The notes under the pieces: generated by a model
The model's input: the letters and a program-made list of their open reading frames with translations, nothing else
Told to the model about the DNA's origin: nothing
The model's database searches: none
Made by a program: the position numbers and the translations under genes
Part shown: positions 17,273-26,765 of the stretch, piece by piece
How the letters are laid out: the number at the start of each line of letters is the position of its first letter
Numbering within the stretch: position 1 is the stretch's first letter
NCBI GenBank assembly: GCA_017454915.1
Contig: JAFTCC010000028.1
Span: 41,722 to 105,721, forward strand
From: Paludibacteraceae bacterium
Lineage (GTDB): Bacteria > Bacteroidota > Bacteroidia > Bacteroidales > Paludibacteraceae
Length of the DNA stretch: 64,000 bases
Direction of reading: 5' to 3'

Positions 17273-17296
17273 TTGTAGAGATTGACCGCAAATGAT

Positions 17297-18175
17297 TTAT
17301 CCCATCGGGTTGAATCCTTGTCCATATACGCCGGCAGCTTCGGACTGGCTGACGAAGGCGTTAGGGTCAATGCGTTTCACTATTTGGAAAATTTTTGTTG
17401 ACTCGCCTTTGCGGGCAAGCACACACACGACTTTCATTGGTTGTTTGCTGTACCAGCCCGTGCCGTCAAGCACAGTAACTCCACGAGGGACTTCGGTCAT
17501 AATGGCGTTTGCTATCAGGTCATATTTTTGGCTGAATATGAGGAACTGTACCGATTGCCTCATACCATTTACGACAACGTCCACCGTATATGCTGACACA
17601 GTCATCAGCACAAGACCATAGACAATGGTTGTCAGGTCGCCAGTGGGTAGAAAATATGAAGAGCCAATGATTACGCAGTCGCAGTAGAGAAGCGAGCGTC
17701 CGAGTGATACGTCACGGTGATACTTGTTGACTATCATCGCAATGATGTCAGTTCCTCCGCTGCTGCCGTTGTTGAGGAAGACGATGCCTATTCCTATGCC
17801 GCACATAATACCACCGACTACGCAAGCGAGAAAATGGTCGTTAAGCGGCACTAATGGCGCGTCCCATGTGGGCAGCACGGCGAGCCATATAGTAAGGCAC
17901 GTGACGCCCCAAATGGTTCTTATGCTAAATTCAAGTCCGAGAGTTTTTATTGCCAGCAGTAGTAGAATCAGGTTGACGCCGCCATACGTAACCGCCATCG
18001 GCACGGTGCCATTGGTGGCGTATTCAACGATAGCCGCGACGCCTGTTGCTCCGCCGCCCACCATCTTGTGCTGCAAGAGCATAGTCTTCCATGCGCAGGC
18101 ATAGATGAGCAAACCCAGCGAAATCATTAGATATTCGCGTATTTCACGCAGATGTTTTTTGAAAAAACTTGCCAT
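17297..18175 (-). CDS. YitT family membrane protein
   Basis: A protein of 292 residues with about six membrane segments in the first 190 residues (YitT_membrane/DUF161 region, with the block MVGGGATGVAAI and NNGSSGGTDIIAM) and a C-terminal soluble DUF2179-type domain of about 80 residues (GVTVLDGTGWYSKQPMKVV). The molecular function of the family is not established; the C-terminal domain is predicted to bind a ligand. A TTG two codons upstream was not used because the ATG at 18173-18175 gives the usual start. It begins 2 bp after the rfbB stop, so the two genes are probably co-transcribed. Confidence 0.85.
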   Translation of the reverse strand: MASFFKKHLREIREYLMISLGLLIYACAWKTMLLQHKMVGGGATGVAAIVEYATNGTVPMAVTYGGVNLILLLLAIKTLGLEFSIRTIWGVTCLTIWLAVLPTWDAPLVPLNDHFLACVVGGIMCGIGIGIVFLNNGSSGGTDIIAMIVNKYHRDVSLGRSLLYCDCVIIGSSYFLPTGDLTTIVYGLVLMTVSAYTVDVVVNGMRQSVQFLIFSQKYDLIANAIMTEVPRGVTVLDGTGWYSKQPMKVVCVLARKGESTKIFQIVKRIDPNAFVSQSEAAGVYGQGFNPMG

Positions 18176-18177
18176 GG

Positions 18178-19275
18178 TCAACGATTAGCGTACATGCTTT
18201 CGTAGTATTTCTCGTATTCGCCCGATGTGATTCGGTCCATCCACTCTTGGTTGTCAAGATACCAGCGAACTGTCTTTTCGATGCCTTCTTCAAACTGCAG
18301 GCTTGGTTCCCAACCCAACTCGTTTTTCAGTTTTGTGGAGTCGATGGCATATCTCAGGTCGTGGCCGGCGCGGTCAGTAACGTATGTTATCAGATGCTCG
18401 CTGTGCCCTTCAGGATTGCCAAGCAGTTTGTCCACAGTCTTGATGATTACCTTGATAAGGTCGATGTTGCGCCACTCGTTGAAGCCGCCGATGTTGTAAG
18501 TGTCGGCTATTTTGCCTTTGTGAAAAATGAGGTCTATAGCCCGCGCATGGTCTTCTACATAAAGCCAGTCGCGCACATTCTCGCCTTTGCCATACACAGG
18601 CAGCGGTTTGCCGTGGCGTATGTTATTGATGAACAGGGGTATGAGTTTCTCGGGGAACTGGTATGGTCCATAGTTGTTTGAGCAGTTAGTGACAATAGTG
18701 GGCAGTTCATAAGTGTCGTGGAATGCGCGCACGAAATGGTCGCTCGAGGCTTTTGACGCACTATACGGACTGTGTGGTTGGTACTTGGTCTGTTCGGTGA
18801 AGAACCCGCCGCCCATTTCAAGCGCACCATACACTTCGTCTGTTGAGATGTGGTAAAAGCGTTTGCCTGGGTATTTTTCTGTTCCCAGTCCGATAGCTTG
18901 TGCCTTATTGCTTTCGAGTTTTGAGTCCCAATATGTTTTTGCGGCATTAAGCATCGTAAGCGTGCCCATGACGTTGGTGCGTGCGAATGCCATCGGGTCT
19001 TTTATCGAGCGGTCCACATGGCTTTCGGCGGCAAGGTGGATTACGCCGTCTATGTCGTATTTGCGCATAACGCCAAGCACACCGTCGTAGTCGGTTATGT
19101 CAACACGCTCAAAATGGTAGTTGGGTTTGTTCTCAATGTCACGCAGGTTCTCGAGGTTGCCGGCGTATGTAAGAACATCAAGGTTGACAATTTGATATTC
19201 AGGATATTTGTTTACGAAAAGGCGGACAACATGCGAGCCTATGAATCCCGCTCCGCCAGTTATTAAAATGTTCAT
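18178..19275 (-). CDS. rfbB: dTDP-glucose 4,6-dehydratase
   Basis: A 365-residue extended short-chain dehydrogenase converting dTDP-D-glucose to dTDP-4-keto-6-deoxy-glucose, the precursor of dTDP-rhamnose and other deoxysugars. It shows the NAD-binding motif GGAGFIGSHV (7-16), the active-site region STDEVYG, the catalytic YSASK pair and the substrate region GPYQFPEKLIPLF. Length and motifs match RmlB/RfbB closely. rfbA, rfbC and rfbD are not next to it. It is followed after 2 bp by the YitT gene. Confidence 0.93.
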   Translation of the reverse strand: MNILITGGAGFIGSHVVRLFVNKYPEYQIVNLDVLTYAGNLENLRDIENKPNYHFERVDITDYDGVLGVMRKYDIDGVIHLAAESHVDRSIKDPMAFARTNVMGTLTMLNAAKTYWDSKLESNKAQAIGLGTEKYPGKRFYHISTDEVYGALEMGGGFFTEQTKYQPHSPYSASKASSDHFVRAFHDTYELPTIVTNCSNNYGPYQFPEKLIPLFINNIRHGKPLPVYGKGENVRDWLYVEDHARAIDLIFHKGKIADTYNIGGFNEWRNIDLIKVIIKTVDKLLGNPEGHSEHLITYVTDRAGHDLRYAIDSTKLKNELGWEPSLQFEEGIEKTVRWYLDNQEWMDRITSGEYEKYYESMYANR

Positions 19276-19418
19276 AATAATTTGCTTACTATTTGATAAT
19301 GTGTGATTTACAATTTACTTGTTCGTGGATTTGCTTATTTTTACGTTGTTACATAGCATAGCGGTTCAAATAGCAATATGACCAAAAAATAGTTAAATTG
19401 TAAATGAATAAATGATAA

Positions 19419-20276
19419 TCACTTCACAGCTTTGAAACTCATGTCGAGGCTTTTGATGGAGTGGGTGAGCGCTCCGACAGAGACGAAGTCCACGCCGCAC
19501 AGAGCGTAGTCGCGTATTGTGTCAATCGTGATGCCTCCTGAAGATTCCGTTTCAAATCGTCCTCCAATCATTTCAACGGCTTTCTTGGTATCCGCCACAC
19601 TGAAGTTATCGAGCATGATGCGGTCAACACCGCCGTGGTCGAGCACCTGCTGCAGTTCGTCGAAGTTGCGCACTTCGATTTCTATTTTCAGGTTTTTGCC
19701 TTTCTCGCGGCAGTAGTTACGCGCGCGGTCAATGGCGTTGACGATGCCTCCTGCAAAGTCCACATGGTTGTCTTTGAGCAGTATCATGTCGAACAAACCG
19801 ATGCGGTGGTTGGTGCCTCCCCCAATTCTAACAGCCATTTTCTCCAGCATTCGCATGCCCGGTGTGGTTTTTCGGGTGTCAAGTACGCGCGTGTTTGTGC
19901 CCTTGAGGCGTTCCATGTAGCGGTGGGCAGTGGTGGCTACGCCGCTCATGCGCTGCATAACGTTGAGCATAAGGCGCTCGGTCTGCAGCAGGCTCAACGT
20001 TTTGCCAGTAACGCGGAACACAATATCACCCGGGCGGACATGTGTGCCGTCTTTTATCAGCACTTCAACTTTCAGAGTAGGGTCGAACTGGCGAAATATC
20101 TCTTGTGCTACTTCCACACCGGCGACGATGCCCTCTTCTTTGATTATGAGTTGTGAGGTGCCAGTGGCGTCGGCAGATATGCAGCTAAGCGATGTGTGGT
20201 CGCCGTCGCCTATGTCTTCAGCAAACCACAGCGGTATGTACTTTCTGTAATCCAGATTGTCAAAATTGTTTTCCAT
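19419..20276 (-). CDS. nadC: nicotinate-nucleotide diphosphorylase (quinolinate phosphoribosyltransferase)
   Basis: A 285-residue enzyme of de novo NAD synthesis that converts quinolinate and PRPP to nicotinate mononucleotide and CO2. Family blocks seen include EDIGDGDHTS, the RMSGVAT helix, DTRKTTPGMR, GGGTNHRIGLFDMILLKDNH and the C-terminal ESSGGI. All basic residues expected to bind quinolinate are there (Arg in TRKTTPG, Lys in LLKDNH). The ATG at 20276 (MENNFDNL) is chosen over an ATG six codons upstream because it fits the family start. nadA and nadB are not in the window. A promoter with a 135-nt leader lies upstream. Confidence 0.93.
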   Translation of the reverse strand: MENNFDNLDYRKYIPLWFAEDIGDGDHTSLSCISADATGTSQLIIKEEGIVAGVEVAQEIFRQFDPTLKVEVLIKDGTHVRPGDIVFRVTGKTLSLLQTERLMLNVMQRMSGVATTAHRYMERLKGTNTRVLDTRKTTPGMRMLEKMAVRIGGGTNHRIGLFDMILLKDNHVDFAGGIVNAIDRARNYCREKGKNLKIEIEVRNFDELQQVLDHGGVDRIMLDNFSVADTKKAVEMIGGRFETESSGGITIDTIRDYALCGVDFVSVGALTHSIKSLDMSFKAVK

Positions 20277-20621
20277 ATCTTTTGTTTTTATCATTTAATG
20301 CTAATTTGAAGCGAATTCCATGCTCATTCGTTGCTGATTTGTTTTTTTGTCGGAATGCACGCCTATTCTGTCTTTTTCCAATATCTCTGCCATACCCACG
20401 GCAACGATAACATGATGCAAAGTTACTAATTTTTCGGGACTTGCACAATATGCCGTTGACATTCGTTTAACCCTAATGCGCTTTTTCTACATTCGCTTGG
20501 CATGTGTCGTTATTATCAATGGAAGATAATGAGATAGAGTATAGCTGCTATGCTGTGCTTATTTTATTTTCTTTGATTGTAAATAAAAATAGTAGGATGC
20601 GCGGCAATACTGATGTGTTGT
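20277..20621. other. 345-bp intergenic region between the exporter gene and nadC
   Basis: It holds the nadC promoter (20418-20448) and a leader of about 135 nt before the nadC start. The remainder up to 20621 is A/T-rich and shows no gene, strong hairpin or known riboswitch that I recognise. Confidence 0.5.
20418..20448 (-). promoter_or_regulatory. nadC promoter
   Basis: On the minus strand TTG (20448-20446), a 20-bp spacer and TAACTTTG (20425-20418) fit the Bacteroidota consensus well. The predicted leader of about 135 nt is long for this window. Confidence 0.7.
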
Positions 20622-23084
20622 TTACTTTTCCGTATAGGTGTTGGTTAAACGGTTGCGAATTGTGTGGTATATGCTGAATAGTGCTGGCGGGACGATGAAT
20701 GCCATGAGAACAACTGATGACATTCCGATGAGTGTGACGGCTCCGAGCGAGAACATGGCAGGGTGCTTGGCAAGCACGAGCACGCCGATGCCGAGCAGCA
20801 TGACTATGGCAGAAAATAGTATCTCGCGCCTATATTGCGGCAGTATGCGCTTACCTGTTTCACGCTCATAAATCAACCCTTCGACTACGAATATAGTGTA
20901 GTCATCGCCCTGCCCGAAAATAAAGGTGGCAAGTATGATGTTGACTACGTTGAACTGTAGTCCGAAGATGTGCATCAGACCGAAAATCCAGCACCATGAC
21001 AGTGCCATAGGCAAGAATGCGATAATGGCATACCAAAATCGTCGGAAAGACAACCACAGGAACACGAATACTATTATTGAGCATACCAGTCCGAGATAGT
21101 TGAAGTTGTCGGCGAGTGAGTTGGCGATGCGGCCGTTGAGGCTTGCAATGTCAAAACTGCCAGGGTATTGTGCTTTAATTTTTTCAAGTTCTTGCGGTGA
21201 TACTTCTATTCGATCCACAATGGTGAAGCGGCTTGCGGCGCTTGTCTGGTTTACGGTGAAATATCCTCTGAACATGTTTTCTGCCATTGGGCTAAAGAAA
21301 TCCCAGTCTTGGACGTCAAACCGCTTGTCGAGCAAATTGCGAAAACGGTCTGTCGTGGCAGGTGTCAGGCCTTTCGCGGTAGCATTTGCTGTTAGTTGCC
21401 GCAGTGTAACATCTCCCTTTGCGCTCCAATAGTCATTCCAAAGCTTAATTCTCCGCCGTTGTTCTTCGGGGTCAGGCAGGTAATGTGTTATGCTCCGGAC
21501 AGTGATCGAGTCAGGATATTTAGCGGCGTGCGCTGCAATTGATGCGTCTTGCCATGTCGAGCCTGAATAGGGTATGAAAACTTTGACGGAGGTAGTGTCA
21601 ACCATGTTGTTCCGCTCAAAAAAGCGGAAGTCGGCGCGCTGCCTTTCGGTCATGTAGTTGATGTTGCTCAAATTGCAGTCGAAATTAAGCCCGTGGCCTA
21701 AATATGCCATAGCCCCTGAGGCGGTTAGCACAATAGCGAGAATTATGCTCCATTGTTTGGCGCTTAGTTTCAACACGTTGTTGCTTTCCGCAGTGCCGTT
21801 TGACGTTTCGTGGTGCTGTTTCATCAGTTGTGGTAACACTATTGTAGTAAACATAATAGTGCCAATCAGCATGGCAGTAGCAAAAATGCCGAGGTCACGC
21901 ATGGCAATCGCTTGCAGTGGCAGAAGTGCGATAAATGCGCCTACAGTTGTGATATTGCCAATCACCAGCGGGCTGATTTCCTCTTGCAGATTCTGTCGTG
22001 TGTCGTGGGCGTTGTGGCTGTGTAAAATGAGGTGAAGCGGATAGTTGACGGCGATGCCGATAATTGTGGAGCCGATGCCAACAATGATGAGAGATGAAGT
22101 CCCGCTTATGAATCCCAATGCCGCCATGCCGCAAAGCCACCCGAATGCCGTTGCAAGCAAGATGAGCGCAATGCCTTTTTTCTGTCGGCGGAAAACCGAC
22201 AGCATCAAGATGGTTATGAGCACAGCTGACAGGCAAAGTGCCATGGTGCTGTCTTGTTTGATTTGCCGAGCGTTTTGCACGGCAATAATCGGCGCTCCAA
22301 GCAAGCGTATGCTGACGTCAGGATTGCGTTCCATTATGTTTTCGCAAATGGCTTGCAACGAATCTGATAAGGCGGCATTATGGCTTGTCTCACTTGCTCC
22401 ATACGGCGAGGTGATGTATGCCAATGCCATGCTGTGGTCGGCTGTGAGCAAATAGCCGTCGTAGATGTCGAAACCTGAAAATGCATTGGCGAATTGGTTC
22501 AGGGCTTCAATACGTGGCGTGAATAGCAGTAACGGGTCGTTTTTTATCATTCGCACTGCCATGCCGGATAATGGCATCTGAAGCATCTGGAGGTCTGAAT
22601 CCACGCTTGCGGCTATGGCATGGCCGGTGAGCAGGCTGTCAAAACGAGAGTAGTCCGTTTCGTCAAGATAATACGGTATGTTGGCATATATGCTGTCGAT
22701 GATGTCCATATACAGTCCCATGTCAATCTGCGAAACAGGCTTGAAAGATTTTGCGGTTTGTGTGAAGTCGTCAACAGCATTGAGTAGTATGTCTATGGCA
22801 GCGTCATCCATTTGCTCGCTGCTGTGGTTGTCTTTTTTTTGTTCATCCGAGCCTCCGTTTTGCGCTGTGAAAATCACCATGATTCTGTCGGCATCTGATA
22901 GCTGCGCATAGATTTCCATCGCTGCCTTGTCGTTTTCGTTAAGCGGCAAGAAGTCAGTGATGTTTTCGGTGAAACGGATTCTTGACGCTCCCCACAGCAG
23001 TAGTGCGGTAACAGCAATAAGCGCAAGCGGCATCACTTTGGGGTGTGCCTTTAGCCAGTCGTATGCTCTGATGAAGAACGGCAT
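20622..23084 (-). CDS. MMPL/RND-type exporter, probable aryl polyene exporter
   Basis: An 820-residue inner-membrane transporter of the MMPL/RND superfamily. It has an N-terminal membrane helix (about 17-32), a large periplasmic domain (35-270), a five-helix bundle (about 275-410), a second helix near 450, a second periplasmic domain (470-665) and a final helix bundle with GQGDDYTIFVVEGLIYE, which resembles the proton-relay region of MMPL proteins. Exporters of this architecture are a standard part of aryl polyene and flexirubin clusters, working with a LolA-like carrier. Here it follows the PaaK-like ligase by 8 bp and lies 9 kb from the ketosynthase genes. Export of a polyene lipid is inferred. 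Confidence 0.82.
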   Translation of the reverse strand: MPFFIRAYDWLKAHPKVMPLALIAVTALLLWGASRIRFTENITDFLPLNENDKAAMEIYAQLSDADRIMVIFTAQNGGSDEQKKDNHSSEQMDDAAIDILLNAVDDFTQTAKSFKPVSQIDMGLYMDIIDSIYANIPYYLDETDYSRFDSLLTGHAIAASVDSDLQMLQMPLSGMAVRMIKNDPLLLFTPRIEALNQFANAFSGFDIYDGYLLTADHSMALAYITSPYGASETSHNAALSDSLQAICENIMERNPDVSIRLLGAPIIAVQNARQIKQDSTMALCLSAVLITILMLSVFRRQKKGIALILLATAFGWLCGMAALGFISGTSSLIIVGIGSTIIGIAVNYPLHLILHSHNAHDTRQNLQEEISPLVIGNITTVGAFIALLPLQAIAMRDLGIFATAMLIGTIMFTTIVLPQLMKQHHETSNGTAESNNVLKLSAKQWSIILAIVLTASGAMAYLGHGLNFDCNLSNINYMTERQRADFRFFERNNMVDTTSVKVFIPYSGSTWQDASIAAHAAKYPDSITVRSITHYLPDPEEQRRRIKLWNDYWSAKGDVTLRQLTANATAKGLTPATTDRFRNLLDKRFDVQDWDFFSPMAENMFRGYFTVNQTSAASRFTIVDRIEVSPQELEKIKAQYPGSFDIASLNGRIANSLADNFNYLGLVCSIIVFVFLWLSFRRFWYAIIAFLPMALSWCWIFGLMHIFGLQFNVVNIILATFIFGQGDDYTIFVVEGLIYERETGKRILPQYRREILFSAIVMLLGIGVLVLAKHPAMFSLGAVTLIGMSSVVLMAFIVPPALFSIYHTIRNRLTNTYTEK

Positions 23085-23092
23085 AAATAATC

Positions 23093-24376
23093 TTACCTCT
23101 CGTCAATGAATTTCACGGGCTTGCGTGATTTTGCCGTAAAGTTGATGGCTTGTATCACGTCCGTAGGCAGGACTTCTATCTTTGGCGTAACCCGTAGCCG
23201 TGCCCTGAATCGTTCCTTGAGCATGCTGATAGCGGCGTCATGCATAACGTCGTTTTTCACTCCTACACGCACTATCACCTCGTCAGTTCCCGAGTCGGAC
23301 GTGCGCACCACCACGACGTAGTTTTCTACCTCCGGCGTGTTGTCGAGTACGTCGTTTATTGCGGGCGGATAAAGTGTTGTGCCTTTCAGTTTTATCATGT
23401 TGTTTTTTCTGCCGACGAGTGGTGTGAGTCTGTATGAGTTTCTCCCGCATTTGCATGGCTCGTTAATTCGGGCTGCCATGTCGCCGGTTCTGAACCTGAG
23501 CAGCGGCATGCCTTCAACACCAAGCGTGGTCACCACAACTTCGCCCACTTCTCCGTCTGGAACAGGTTCGTCGTTCTCGCCTATGATTTCCACAATGATT
23601 AGTTCGGGGTGGACATGTCCGCCGCAGCCGTACTCGCACTCGGAGAAGGTAGCGGACATTTCGGTGGACGAGTATGTGGCAAACAATTTTACTTCAGGCC
23701 ACAGTTGGTGTATTCTACTGCCGAGCAGATTTAGCGAGAAGTCTTGGTTGCGCAAGCCTTCACCAATACCGATTATGCGTTTGACTGAACTGTTGTGATA
23801 GTCTATTCCGTGCGCAACAGCGTAGTCCACCAGCTTGAGGATGAACGACGGCACGCACATGATACTGTCAGGATGCAGCCGTTCGATGGTGTCCCATTGC
23901 AGTTCGGGCACGCCATTGCCCACGCGTATTATGCTCGCGCCAAGTTTGCGGATGCCGAGCCAATAGGCCAACCCGGCCATAAAACGCTTGTCGATGGTGG
24001 TCATCAGTTGGAGCGTGTCGCCGGGTTTGAGTCCGGCGCACGAGAATGACTTCTCCTCGTTGAAGGCTAACCGTTGAAGGTCTTGCTCGGTACAGCCGAA
24101 ACTCACAGGGTCGCCCAGTGTGCCTGAGGTGGTTATGTAGTCAACCACCTTGGAGCGCGGTACGCACAAAAAGTCCCACTGATGCTGCTGCAAGTCCTGC
24201 TTGGTGGTGAATGGAAGTTGCCGCAAATCGTCAATTGTCTGTATTTTGCTTGTGTTAATGCCTTTCAGCGCCGCTTTATAGTAAGGTGAGGCACTGGTCA
24301 GATATTCTAACTGCCGGTGTAATAAAACCTCCTGATAGGCGTTAATTGTTTTTGCAGACTCAAACTCTATGTCCAT
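23093..24376 (-). CDS. phenylacetate-CoA ligase family AMP-binding enzyme
   Basis: A 427-residue adenylate-forming enzyme of the PaaK type. The ATP-binding loop reads TTSGTLGDPVSF, followed by ATYSSTEM, the RFRTGD segment with the usual Asp, and the Cys-rich CKCGRNSYR block. Such enzymes activate aromatic acids, and aryl polyene clusters often carry an acyl/aryl ligase for the 4-coumarate starter, which fits the ammonia-lyase at 4.7 kb. Substrate is inferred. It is the first gene of a two-gene operon with the MMPL exporter. Confidence 0.83.
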   Translation of the reverse strand: MDIEFESAKTINAYQEVLLHRQLEYLTSASPYYKAALKGINTSKIQTIDDLRQLPFTTKQDLQQHQWDFLCVPRSKVVDYITTSGTLGDPVSFGCTEQDLQRLAFNEEKSFSCAGLKPGDTLQLMTTIDKRFMAGLAYWLGIRKLGASIIRVGNGVPELQWDTIERLHPDSIMCVPSFILKLVDYAVAHGIDYHNSSVKRIIGIGEGLRNQDFSLNLLGSRIHQLWPEVKLFATYSSTEMSATFSECEYGCGGHVHPELIIVEIIGENDEPVPDGEVGEVVVTTLGVEGMPLLRFRTGDMAARINEPCKCGRNSYRLTPLVGRKNNMIKLKGTTLYPPAINDVLDNTPEVENYVVVVRTSDSGTDEVIVRVGVKNDVMHDAAISMLKERFRARLRVTPKIEVLPTDVIQAINFTAKSRKPVKFIDER

Positions 24377-24418
24377 AAATTTTCGTAAATTTGCATTGTT
24401 AATTTACTAACCTATTTG

Positions 24419-24426
24419 CAAAGATA
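24419..24426 (-). promoter_or_regulatory. -7 box (TATCTTTG) for the ligase-exporter operon
   Basis: On the minus strand TATCTTTG matches TAnnTTTG and lies 42 bases upstream of the ligase ATG. The -33 element is weak. It lies in the 73-bp divergent gap shared with the metal permease gene. Confidence 0.45.
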
Positions 24427-24449
24427 CAAAAAAATAGCTGTATAAAGTC

Positions 24450-25667
24450 ATGCGTGAGATTTCGATGCTATTGAATAGTATGTCGCCTTACCTTCTTTTG
24501 GGTTTTGGCTTTGCCGGACTGCTTCACGTTTTTGTCCCTGTCTTTTTTTACCGCCGTTATCTTTCTGGCAATGATTTCCGCAGCGTATTGTGGGCGGCGC
24601 TGATTGGCGTGCCTCTCCCACTGTGTTCGTGTGGCGTTATTCCGACTGCGATGTCGCTTCGTCGCGAAGGCGCTTCAAAGGGCGCTGTGACCTCATTTCT
24701 TATAGCCACTCCTCAAACCGGTGTGGACTCCATACTTGCCACAGCTTCTCTTATGGGTATTCCGTTTGCGGTTTTGCGCCCTGTGGCGGCTTTGGTTACC
24801 GCACTGCTGGGCGGTCAGCTGGTTAATGTTGCCACTCGTAATGATACTGACGATATCTGTGCGGCAGAACAATGTGACATTAAAACAGAATCGCTTTCGT
24901 TTTGGCAGAAATGTTTGCGTGCCCTTAAATATGGTTATGTTGACATGATTCAGGACATAGGCAGATGGCTTGTTCTCGGGCTCATCATTGCAGGACTGAT
25001 AACAGTATTTGTGCCAGATGATTTTTTCTTGCGCTATGCCGATATGCCCGTTGTCGGAATGCTGGTGATGCTGCTTATCTCTGTGCCGATGTATGTGTGT
25101 GCGACAGGCTCAATACCCATAGCCGCGGCTTTGATGCTCAAGGGGTTGTCGCCAGGGGCCGCATTAGTGCTTTTGATGGCGGGGCCAGCATCTAACATGG
25201 CATCCATACTGGTGATAAGGAAGGTTATGGGCATGAAAACTCTCATGCTCTATCTGCTGTCAATCACGATAGGCGCAATGGCATTCGGGCTGTGCGTGGA
25301 CTATCTGCTTCCTCAAGCGTGGTTTACCGAACATCTCGTTGTCGCCAAGGCATGTTGTGCAGGTGGACCTGCTCCGCTTAACGTTGTATGCACAATCGTG
25401 TTGTGTGTCTTGTTGGCGTATGCGCTTGTACTAAGATTTTTACCTAACAAACAAAACAATATAATGGAACAAAGAACATTTAACGTAGAAGGCATGATGT
25501 GCAATCATTGCCGTGCTAACGTAGAGAAGGCATTGCAGAATTTGCAAGGAGTGGAAAGCGTTGAAGTTGACCTCGCTGCCAAAACTGCGATTGTGAAAGG
25601 AACAGCAACAGACGAGGAGATAATAAACGCTATTAAAGCTATAGGTTACGAGGCGGCGAAAAAGTAG
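24450..25667 (+). CDS. permease (SO_0444-type Cu/Zn efflux family) fused to a heavy-metal-associated domain
   Basis: A 405-residue protein. The first 335 residues form a permease of the ArsP_1/SO_0444 family with about eight membrane segments, the block GVPLPLCSCGVIPTA with paired cysteines, the ATPQTGVDS block and the mirrored CATGSIPIAAAL. Residues 339-405 form an HMA domain with the metal-binding motif GMMCNHC. The family is linked to copper or zinc export. An internal ATG at 25464, right at the start of the HMA domain, could allow a free metallochaperone to be made as well, but this is speculation. Divergent from the ligase gene. The 123-bp region downstream (25668-25790) has an 11-bp inverted repeat (25700-25710/25736-25746). 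Confidence 0.87.
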   Translation: MREISMLLNSMSPYLLLGFGFAGLLHVFVPVFFYRRYLSGNDFRSVLWAALIGVPLPLCSCGVIPTAMSLRREGASKGAVTSFLIATPQTGVDSILATASLMGIPFAVLRPVAALVTALLGGQLVNVATRNDTDDICAAEQCDIKTESLSFWQKCLRALKYGYVDMIQDIGRWLVLGLIIAGLITVFVPDDFFLRYADMPVVGMLVMLLISVPMYVCATGSIPIAAALMLKGLSPGAALVLLMAGPASNMASILVIRKVMGMKTLMLYLLSITIGAMAFGLCVDYLLPQAWFTEHLVVAKACCAGGPAPLNVVCTIVLCVLLAYALVLRFLPNKQNNIMEQRTFNVEGMMCNHCRANVEKALQNLQGVESVEVDLAAKTAIVKGTATDEEIINAIKAIGYEAAKK

Positions 25668-25790
25668 TTGTCATAGCCGCTTAACCCAATCGCACCTTAG
25701 ATATATTATTGTGCCACTTGTTTTGAGCAGTCACTAATAATATATCAAAGTTCGGTCTAATAGCTGATTTGAATTTACCTTGGTGTGTAA

Positions 25791-26615
25791 TCAGCGTTGA
25801 TAGAGTTTTGAAATAAAATTAAAGAACTCTATTTTCCACTGCCGGCTTTCGTTAGTGCCTTTGTTGTCATCCGCTCCAAACCCATGTCCGCCTGTGTCGT
25901 ATTGTAAGTAGGTGTGTGGTATGTGTTTGGCATTGAGGGCAGAGTCAAGCAGTTCGCTGTTTTGGTATTTGATGACAGGGTCGTCCTTGCAGTTTATGAG
26001 CAGGGTGGGCGGACAGTCGTGGCTTATGTGTTTTTCTATAGATAGCGAGTCACGCATATTTTTGTTTAACTGCCTCCACACCCCGAGTGCTCCACGGCGG
26101 CTGCGATGATGAACATAGCGTTTGTCACTCATGGTAACGACAGGGTAAACAGGCACTAAAAAATGCGGTTTATACGGTGTGCGGTTATATAAACCTGACA
26201 TCATGCAAAGATGCCCTCCCGCGCTGAACCCCATGACGCCTATCTTGAGAGTGTCAATGCCGTATTCTGGCGAATTTCTGTAAACATATTCGAGCATTTG
26301 TTCAACATCCTCCAGCATATCAGGGTATTTGTGCCCTATCCCCAATACTCGGAATCCGGTGCAATATGCCGCAATAGACGCAACGCGGTAGTGTAGCACA
26401 AATGCAGTGATACCATTTGACTGCAGCCATTTGCCAACAGCCTCACCTTCGGTCTTTTTGTCAAGCCATGAGTAGCTGCCCCCGGGGCAAACAACAACGG
26501 CAATGCCTGTGTTGAGACTGTCAGGAGCGGAGTATGCCTCAAAGTGCAAGTTGCGGCAACACAAAATGGAAGCATGTATGAGGAGTGAAAATGTTACTAA
26601 TATGCGAAATTTCAT
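25791..26615 (-). CDS. secreted alpha/beta hydrolase (carbohydrate esterase-like)
   Basis: A 274-residue serine hydrolase with an N-terminal signal segment (residues 1-20, ending in a Cys-Cys pair that could be a lipobox). The oxyanion motif CPGGSYSW (43-50), nucleophile Ser131 in GFSAGGH, acid Asp211 or Asp212 in CKDDP and His244 in TGGHGFG give a complete catalytic triad. The fold resembles acetyl-xylan and related esterases often found in Bacteroidota glycan loci, but no polysaccharide locus adjoins it. The ATG at 26615 starts a clean signal segment; the longer frame from 26636 does not. Confidence 0.82.
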   Translation of the reverse strand: MKFRILVTFSLLIHASILCCRNLHFEAYSAPDSLNTGIAVVVCPGGSYSWLDKKTEGEAVGKWLQSNGITAFVLHYRVASIAAYCTGFRVLGIGHKYPDMLEDVEQMLEYVYRNSPEYGIDTLKIGVMGFSAGGHLCMMSGLYNRTPYKPHFLVPVYPVVTMSDKRYVHHRSRRGALGVWRQLNKNMRDSLSIEKHISHDCPPTLLINCKDDPVIKYQNSELLDSALNAKHIPHTYLQYDTGGHGFGADDNKGTNESRQWKIEFFNFISKLYQR

Positions 26616-26765
26616 GATGTGTGAGGTATTGACCAAAATTTGTCATTATAATCTGTATTAGATTTTTTTTTGGACAGATTTTTGTCTTAAGTCCTTGTTG
26701 GGTCTAATGACTTATTGGGGTTTACTAATAGTATTACAAAGTTAGTGTTTTTTATCCAAAATTTG

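Noticed and set aside
20260..20448. 62-residue minus-strand frame upstream of nadC
   Set aside because: It has no recognisable family, overlaps the nadC promoter and start, and has a composition typical of chance frames.
25700..25746. 11-bp A/T-rich inverted repeat between two convergent genes as a terminator
   Set aside because: The loop is 25 nt and there is no T-run on either strand, so I do not count it as a terminator.
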